Positions 38,279-43,021 of a stretch of DNA of 43,021 nucleotides are shown in pieces. How positions within the stretch are numbered: position 1 is the stretch's first letter; each line of letters opens with the position of its first letter. The stretch is from Chthoniobacterales bacterium (GTDB lineage Bacteria > Verrucomicrobiota > Verrucomicrobiia > Chthoniobacterales > JAATET01), in assembly GCA_015655545.1 (NCBI GenBank), contig JAATET010000113.1, positions 1-43,021 of the forward strand, written 5' to 3'. Under the pieces are notes generated by a model. The model was not told where the DNA came from. It worked only from the letters and a program-made list of their open reading frames with translations, and did no database searches. The translations under genes and the position numbers were made by a program.

Positions 38279-38848
38279 ATGCGATTCGTTGCCCATATCC
38301 CCAAATGGCGGCTGATCTTGCCCATGGGCATCGTGCTCGCGATCGCCATGGCGATCGCTTTTTATTGGAAATACATTCCTCTTCCGTTTTCTCTCACCGC
38401 CGTGGGCATCCTTTCGATTGCCTTAGTCGCTCTTGTCATCCAGGCCGGATCGATTGGTCCGTCCCTCGTCGCCGATGAAACGGGGCTGACCTGCTATCCC
38501 CTTTTTTACCGGACGATCGCCTGGGAGGATGTCCGGGCGGTGATCCATGTGCCGCGCGTGGAAGAGTATGCGGTGAACAATCGGCGATTCAAAATCACCA
38601 CGTTGGGCGCCTGGCGTCCGGTGGATGTGCTCGTTCACGGCATCGAAAAGTATTCCAAGCTCCCTCCCAAGGTGCACCAGTTCCTGACGCGTTCCCGCCG
38701 ACGGGACAACCACCCCTCGTTTTATCCGGAAGAATATCCCGGATGCTTTCGCCTGAGAATCGAGCCGGCTGGCCAGACGGGAACGTCTGCGGAGCTCTGC
38801 AAGGTGATCGAGCACTATATTTCCCAAAACAGGAAGATACCCGGCTGA
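38279..38848 (+). CDS. Membrane protein with PH-like domain, unknown function
   Basis: 189 residues. Two membrane helices (LILPMGIVLAIAMAIAFYW, LTAVGILSIALVALVIQ) and a following domain (LTCYPLFYRTIAWEDVRAVIHVPRVEEYAVNNRRFKITTLGAW) that resembles bacterial PH domains of small membrane proteins. The gap 38027-38278 upstream holds no feature I can support beyond a weak 83-residue frame. No Shine-Dalgarno is seen. Confidence 0.6.
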   Translation: MRFVAHIPKWRLILPMGIVLAIAMAIAFYWKYIPLPFSLTAVGILSIALVALVIQAGSIGPSLVADETGLTCYPLFYRTIAWEDVRAVIHVPRVEEYAVNNRRFKITTLGAWRPVDVLVHGIEKYSKLPPKVHQFLTRSRRRDNHPSFYPEEYPGCFRLRIEPAGQTGTSAELCKVIEHYISQNRKIPG

Positions 38849-38948
38849 CCAGACGCCGTGGCAGTCGCCGGGAACGGAGGCGTGTTCCGTGTCTTCCTGC
38901 GGGTATCGATGGCATCGGGCAGGGCGATCTTTTTTTCTGCTCCGTTAG

Positions 38949-39947
38949 TTACGTGGAAATCAGCGAGTCGAGGACTTTGGCGGCGATTTCCAGGGATTGG
39001 AGACGGGCGGGATGGTCGTGGATCTGCGCGGTGGTGATGATTTCGTCGGCGTTGGTTTGCTCGAGAATGGTCGCAAGCGTGCGGCGGATCGTCTCGGGCG
39101 AGCCGATGGCGGAGCACCGAGTCATCTGCGCGACGTGCGCGGCTTCGTGGGGCTCCCAGATTTCCTCGATGTCGTCCACCGGCGGGAGCAACTCGGTGCG
39201 CTGGCCGCGGATGATGCCGAGGAAGGCCTGCTGGAGCGAGGTGAAGAGGCGTTGGGCCTCGGCGTCGGTGCCGGCGGCGATGACGTTCGCGCCGACGATG
39301 GCGTAGGGGCGATCGAGCACGGCGGAGGGTTGGAAGTTGCGGCGGTAAATATCCAGGGCTGCGAGGAGGTAGTCGGGCGCGAAGTGGGAGGCGAAGGCAA
39401 ACGGCAGGCCGAGCCGGGCGGCGAGGTGGGCGCCGAAATCGCTGGAGCCGAGGATGTAGATGGGCACGTTGAGGCCGGCGCCGGGCACGGCGCGGAGGGG
39501 CTGGCCGGGCGCGGCGGGCTGGAAGTAGCCGCGCAGCTCGGCGAGGTCGCGGCCGAAGGTGTCGCCGTTGGAATCCAGCCCGCGGCGGAGGGCGCGGGCG
39601 GTGAGGGGATCGCCGCCGGGCGCGCGGCCGAGGCCGAGATCGATGCGGCCGGGGTGAAGTGATTCGAGGGTGCCGAATTGTTCGGCGATGGCGAGCGGCG
39701 CGTGGTTTGGCAGCATGATGCCGCCCGCGCCGACGCGGATGCTCCGGGTGCCGGCGGCGACGTGGGCAATGAGGACGGCGGTCGCGGCACTGGCGACGCC
39801 GGGAATGTTGTGGTGCTCGGCGATCCAGTAGCGGTGGTAGCCGGCTGCCTCGGCGTGCCGGGCGAGATCGAGGCTGTTCCGGAAAGCCTGCGCGGCGTCG
39901 CCGCCCTGAACGATGGGCGCGAGATCAAGGATGGAGTAGCGGGTCAT
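38949..39947 (-). CDS. LLM-class flavin-dependent monooxygenase (luciferase-like)
   Basis: 332 residues from [16 protein letters not shown]; an in-frame extension upstream is rejected because the family N-terminus is YSILDLAP. It has [57 protein letters not shown] and the TIM-barrel segments of group 1 LLM proteins (YhbW/MsnO8-like). These use FMN(H2) or F420; the substrate is unknown. It is monocistronic. Confidence 0.92.
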   Translation of the reverse strand: MTRYSILDLAPIVQGGDAAQAFRNSLDLARHAEAAGYHRYWIAEHHNIPGVASAATAVLIAHVAAGTRSIRVGAGGIMLPNHAPLAIAEQFGTLESLHPGRIDLGLGRAPGGDPLTARALRRGLDSNGDTFGRDLAELRGYFQPAAPGQPLRAVPGAGLNVPIYILGSSDFGAHLAARLGLPFAFASHFAPDYLLAALDIYRRNFQPSAVLDRPYAIVGANVIAAGTDAEAQRLFTSLQQAFLGIIRGQRTELLPPVDDIEEIWEPHEAAHVAQMTRCSAIGSPETIRRTLATILEQTNADEIITTAQIHDHPARLQSLEIAAKVLDSLIST

Positions 39948-40124
39948 GGCCCAATATGGCACGAGTTGCCGTGCCTGGCTGAAAGACCGGCAGTTTTCGT
40001 CGGCCACTCGGCGGCGGCTGGGATTCGCAATTTCACCAGGCGCGCTCGGGCGGGTCGATGTGGCCCGCCTACTTTTTGTCAGTGACGATGCGTGTGACCA
40101 CGGGGGAAACCGTGCCGGCGATGG

Positions 40125-40576
40125 CTATTTCGCGATGAAGAGCGCGAAGCTGTGGTAGGCGCCCTTCACGAGCGTCAAGAGGATGCTTCGCTTGCGCGAG
40201 GGAGGCGTCAAATCCGCGTCGCCTATGAATACCAGGCTGTCGTTTCCCACGCCCAGAACTTGCGCGGTCGCCTTTCCGCCGGAGGCCTTGAGTTTCGAAA
40301 CCCGGACTTTGATCTTTACCGGCACCACCGTGAGGCCGTCGGGCGAATGGAACAGGGCCTTGCCGGTGCCATGGCCGTTGCGCGCGATCTTGATTTGAAA
40401 TTCGTATAGGAGCCCCCCACGAATGCGTCGCTGTCATCGGCCAGGAAGACGGTGGAAACCGTGGGTTTGTAGTTTCCCACGAATGAGGCAAGTGTCGGTG
40501 CCGGCGTGGTCGCACCATATGCGGATAGAGAGGCAAACAATATGGCGGCGCAAAGAATGGGGGAGACTTTCTTCAT
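40125..40576 (-). pseudogene. Secreted protein broken by a frameshift in a C6 run
   Basis: The first frame begins MKKVSPILCAAILFASLSAYGA (signal peptide) and reaches DSDAFVGGSYTNF. The next frame continues YEFQIKIARNGHG ... VPVKIKVRVSKLKASGGKATAQVLGVGN ... SFALFIAK. One extra G in the minus-strand GGGGGG run (plus strand 40413-40418) restores a continuous ~150-residue secreted protein, possibly with repeats that resemble a beta-propeller or FG-GAP-type unit. Either a sequencing error or phase variation. Confidence 0.65.
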
Positions 40577-40651
40577 ACCGTGAGATATGTCCCGGATCGC
40601 AACCCCGTCAACGGCATTAATGAGGCGAGACGGCCGCGTTGCCGCAGGGTC

Positions 40652-40720
40652 TTATCCTGCGAAGGCGTGCTTGAGGCCCGCGATATCGAGCTTCTTCATG
40701 CCAAGCATGGCCGCATGGCG
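40652..40720 (-). pseudogene. C-terminal fragment of a VOC/PhnB-like protein
   Basis: Before the stop, the frame reads AMLGMKKLDIAGLKHAFAG, which is a typical C-terminus of small VOC-family (3-demethylubiquinone methyltransferase-like) proteins. Nothing upstream matches, so only about 20 residues remain. Weak evidence. Confidence 0.35.
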
Positions 40721-40785
40721 AGCCGTTGGGCGTCCGCCAAACGTCCGGGGATTGACGTCAAGCCAACCCGGGCGGATTTTGGGAC

Positions 40786-41013
40786 GTGAAAACGTATCCG
40801 GTGACTTTACTGCAGATCGGGCTTCTTTCCGGCACCCGTGCGGCCGCGGGTTTGGGGCTCGGACTGGCGCTCGGCAACCATGTCGGACGGGAAAAACGCG
40901 AAGCGGTCGGCTGGACGCTCCTCGGCGTGGGATCGGTGATTTATATCGCGATGGTCCTCGACCTTGTTTTGCGAAATCGCCCGCCAAAGCCTTCGGAGAT
41001 CGGGCGGAATTGA
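40786..41013 (+). CDS. Small membrane protein of unknown function
   Basis: 75 residues from a GTG start. Two hydrophobic segments (GTRAAAGLGLGLALGNHVG with a Gly-rich core, and EAVGWTLLGVGSVIYIAMVLDLVL) separated by GREKR. The pattern TR-x-A-x-G-x-G-x-GL-L is seen in small conserved membrane proteins of unknown role. GTG start; no Shine-Dalgarno. Confidence 0.5.
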   Translation: MKTYPVTLLQIGLLSGTRAAAGLGLGLALGNHVGREKREAVGWTLLGVGSVIYIAMVLDLVLRNRPPKPSEIGRN

Positions 41014-41044
41014 AAATCCCCTCCGATTTCGTCACATTGGTCGG

Positions 41045-41248
41045 ATGAATCCTGAGCTTCCCACGGGTTTGGAATTGCGCTTCGAGCGTGAGCTCAAGGC
41101 GGCGGTTCCGAATTGGCAGACGGATCTGGAAGGCGCCGATCTTCCGGTCGAGCCGCGCCCGCCGCGCCAGCCGCCCATGAAACGAAGAATTCCCCGGCAT
41201 CTGCCTCACCGGCGAAGGGTAACGGGACGAAAGGGCGCGGACGAATAA
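41045..41248 (+). CDS. Hypothetical short protein
   Basis: 67 residues (MNPELPTGLELRFERELKAAVPNW ...) ending in a very basic, Pro-rich tail (PRHLPHRRRVTGRKG). Coding potential is uncertain because the tail may be read in a non-coding frame. It converges on the glycosyltransferase gene. Confidence 0.35.
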   Translation: MNPELPTGLELRFERELKAAVPNWQTDLEGADLPVEPRPPRQPPMKRRIPRHLPHRRRVTGRKGADE

Positions 41249-41264
41249 AGGACTTCGCGCGGAT

Positions 41265-42206
41265 TCAGCGGCCGAGTGCTTCCGCCAGGAAGGGCGCGGT
41301 GCGGATGCGGGATTTCAAGTCGTTCACGAGCGAGGTTTTCTCTCCCATGTAAACGCGGCTGATGAGTTCGTCCCGATAGGGCGAGATTCGCACGGGAGGG
41401 CCGGCGGCAAGATCGCCCGCATCCGTTGCGGGCTGAGAGAGCCGGCTCAACGAGAGCGGGGTATGGGTGTGGTCCACGCCGAAACCGAGATTTTCGATGA
41501 GATTCCGGGCGGGCAGGATGGCGACTCCGCCGAGCGAGCGGCAGGTGTAGTGCCACGAGTAGTCCCAGGTGTTTGCCTTTTGCAGGTCCTGGCGGGCTCT
41601 GTCGAGCGTAGGCAGCCAATAGCGGCGCTCCCAGGCACTGGCAAAGCTGGCGCGCAGGGCGGGCTGTCGGTCGTTCCACGAGCTCATGGCAAAATCGTAG
41701 TGCCGCCAGGCGCGGCGCCAGGTCGCCCAGCCCCAAACCCAGGCATGCCGGCTGAACCAATATCCGGAGGCGGGAGGACGCATGCGCGGGGCGGCGAGGT
41801 TCGTTCCGCCAATGTGCATCACGCGCTCGTCGTCGCGATAACGGGAGAGCAGGGTGTCGCAGAATGGAAAGAAACTTGGGTCCGGCAGGCAATAGTCCTC
41901 GAGAATAACGGCCTCTTCGACCTGTTCGAAAACCCGGCTGATGCCGCTTGCGACCCGATGTGCGCAGCCGAGATTTTGATCCGCATAGTCGCGATGCACG
42001 GTGCAGGGCCAGTCGACGCCGCGTTCGAGGAGATCGCGGACCGCGGTGACTTTCGCGGCATCCCCGGGACGATCGGCGCGGGGGCCGTCGGCAACCACGA
42101 AAAGCTGTCGCGGGCGAGCCGCGCGAATGCGCTCGAGCACCCGGGCGGTGAGTTCCGGGCGGTTGAAGACGAGGAAAGCGACCGGCGTGCGCAGGGGCGT
42201 AGCCAC
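41265..42206 (-). CDS. GT-A glycosyltransferase (sugar transferase, HlpA-like)
   Basis: 313 residues from a GTG at 42206 (VATPLRTPVAFLVFNRPELTARVLERI). FNRPE and FVVADGPR are the nucleotide-sugar-binding start of this GT-A group; FFPFCDTLLSRYRDDERVMHIGGTN and YWFSRHAWVWGWATWRRAW are characteristic. It may act on surface polysaccharide. An in-frame upstream extension overlaps uvrA and is rejected. It lies 4 nt downstream of the uvrA stop. Confidence 0.82.
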   Translation of the reverse strand: MATPLRTPVAFLVFNRPELTARVLERIRAARPRQLFVVADGPRADRPGDAAKVTAVRDLLERGVDWPCTVHRDYADQNLGCAHRVASGISRVFEQVEEAVILEDYCLPDPSFFPFCDTLLSRYRDDERVMHIGGTNLAAPRMRPPASGYWFSRHAWVWGWATWRRAWRHYDFAMSSWNDRQPALRASFASAWERRYWLPTLDRARQDLQKANTWDYSWHYTCRSLGGVAILPARNLIENLGFGVDHTHTPLSLSRLSQPATDAGDLAAGPPVRISPYRDELISRVYMGEKTSLVNDLKSRIRTAPFLAEALGR

Positions 42207-42210
42207 GGGG

Positions 42211-43021
42211 TCAGCGGGAAAGCACGGCGGCGAGAAACGGCGCGGTGCGGCTGCGCTTGCTCTTGGCGACTTGCTCGGGCGTTCCCTGCGTGACGATCTC
42301 GCCGCCCGCATCGCCCGCTTCCGGTCCGATATCGATCACGAAATCCGCTTCCGCCACGACGTCGAGATGATGCTCGATCACAATGACGGTGCCGCCTTCG
42401 TCCACGAGGCGGTGGAGCACGGCGATGAGATTCGCCACGTCCGCCGTGTGCAGGCCGATGGTCGGCTCCTCGAGCACGTAGAGCGTGGATTTGCCCATGC
42501 GGGTCGTGCGGACGATTTCCGCTTTCGCGGTGCTGCGGCGCGCGAGCTGGGTGACGAGCTTGATCCGCTGCGCCTCTCCGCCGCTCAAGGTCGGGCTCGG
42601 CTGGCCGAGCGTGAGGTAGCCGAGGCCCGTCTCGACGAGGAGGTCGAGCGAGCGCCTGATTTTCGGATGTGCGGAGAAAAATTCCGCCGCCTGGTCGACG
42701 GTCATTTCCATCACGTCGCCGATGGACTTTTCGTTGTAGAGGACTTCGAGCGTCGGCGGGTTGTAACGCTTGCCGCCGCATTCCTCGCACGGCATGTAGC
42801 TCGTGGGCAGGAAGCTCATCTCGAGCTTGATCACGCCCTGGCCGGTGCAGTTTTCGCAGCGGCCGCCCTCGTTGTTGAAGGAGAAGCGGCTCGCCGTATA
42901 ACCGCGCATGCGGGCCTCGGGGATTTGTGCGAAGACGTTGCGAATCTCGTCGAGCACCTTGATGTAGGTGGCCGGCGTGGAGCGCGAGGTCTTGCCGATG
43001 GGCGATTGATCGACCTCGTAG
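42211..43021 (-). CDS. uvrA: Excinuclease ABC subunit A (C-terminal part, 5' end outside window)
   Basis: About 269 residues of the C-terminal half. Zinc-finger region [32 protein letters not shown] signature [18 protein letters not shown]; Walker [18 protein letters not shown]. These identify UvrA, the damage sensor of nucleotide excision repair. The frame continues to the window edge. The tail ends [11 protein letters not shown], and similar words recur at the end of the next gene (TAPFLAEALGR). Confidence 0.96.
   Translation of the reverse strand, partial: YEVDQSPIGKTSRSTPATYIKVLDEIRNVFAQIPEARMRGYTASRFSFNNEGGRCENCTGQGVIKLEMSFLPTSYMPCEECGGKRYNPPTLEVLYNEKSIGDVMEMTVDQAAEFFSAHPKIRRSLDLLVETGLGYLTLGQPSPTLSGGEAQRIKLVTQLARRSTAKAEIVRTTRMGKSTLYVLEEPTIGLHTADVANLIAVLHRLVDEGGTVIVIEHHLDVVAEADFVIDIGPEAGDAGGEIVTQGTPEQVAKSKRSRTAPFLAAVLSR

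Noticed and set aside
38064-38315. 83-residue frame in the gap before the PH-like membrane protein
   Set aside because: No ribosome-binding site, no domain, and the tail overlaps the next gene in another frame.

Overview
This is a GC-rich bacterial chromosome segment of about 43 kb. The gene content and style suggest Verrucomicrobiota: an EF-P with a PGNLRAF tip, a gspGHIJKLM-x-DEF type II secretion operon, and a zinc cluster of Zur, ZnuABC, a COG0523 GTPase, a DUF318 permease and a TIGR03943 protein. This assignment is inference from protein character; no phylogenetic marker was compared.

Region 1 (1-9.3 kb) is ordinary core genome: a MidA-type methyltransferase (cut by the window edge), an M50-type membrane peptidase, EF-P, arabinose-5-phosphate isomerase (kdsD), a GT4 glycosyltransferase, a universal stress protein, RarA, tmRNA (ssrA, minus strand), a Gly-rich RRM protein, RNase III and a canonical tRNA-Val(GAC).

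Region 2 (9.3-13.4 kb) is the striking part: a plus-strand array of 24 predicted tRNA genes read by hand, covering 18 amino acids (no Thr or Gln seen). Most of them lack the D-loop GG and have T-loops of the form N-G-C instead of T-T-C. Three of them (Gly-GCC, an initiator-like CAT tRNA and Leu-GAG) carry an approximately 30-nt insertion in the T-loop with the same A-B-A'-B' complementarity, in which both helices are kept by different sequences. The initiator-like gene also has a 59-nt insertion in its anticodon arm. A FitAB-type PIN toxin-antitoxin pair and a truncated zeta-toxin-like gene sit inside the array. It looks like a mobile or phage-derived island next to a tRNA gene.

Region 3 (13.4-18.6 kb) is an accessory, decaying region: an internally deleted SDR epimerase, two membrane proteins, a GbsR/MarR-type regulator with an operator over its promoter, an RHH-Fic toxin-antitoxin pair behind a near-consensus promoter, a frameshifted SEC-C protein, an HsdR remnant and an orphan LuxR-type HTH protein.

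Region 4 (18.6-25.4 kb) is a divergent zinc-homeostasis locus. On the minus strand are a Fur/Zur regulator, a His-rich small protein, a COG0523 GTPase, a DUF318 permease and a TIGR03943 protein. On the plus strand is znuA-x-znuC-znuB.

Region 5 (25.5-37.5 kb) is a type II secretion operon, gspG-H-I-J-K-L-M, an unassigned secreted protein, then gspD-E-F. gspF carries a frameshift in this sequence. Next come a 17-bp inverted repeat, a SAM riboswitch of the SAM-I clan, and an orphan small arm-domain-like ORF. Region 6 (38-43 kb) has a membrane protein, an LLM-type flavin monooxygenase, a frameshifted secreted protein, small hypotheticals, a GT-A glycosyltransferase and the C-terminal part of UvrA (cut by the window edge).
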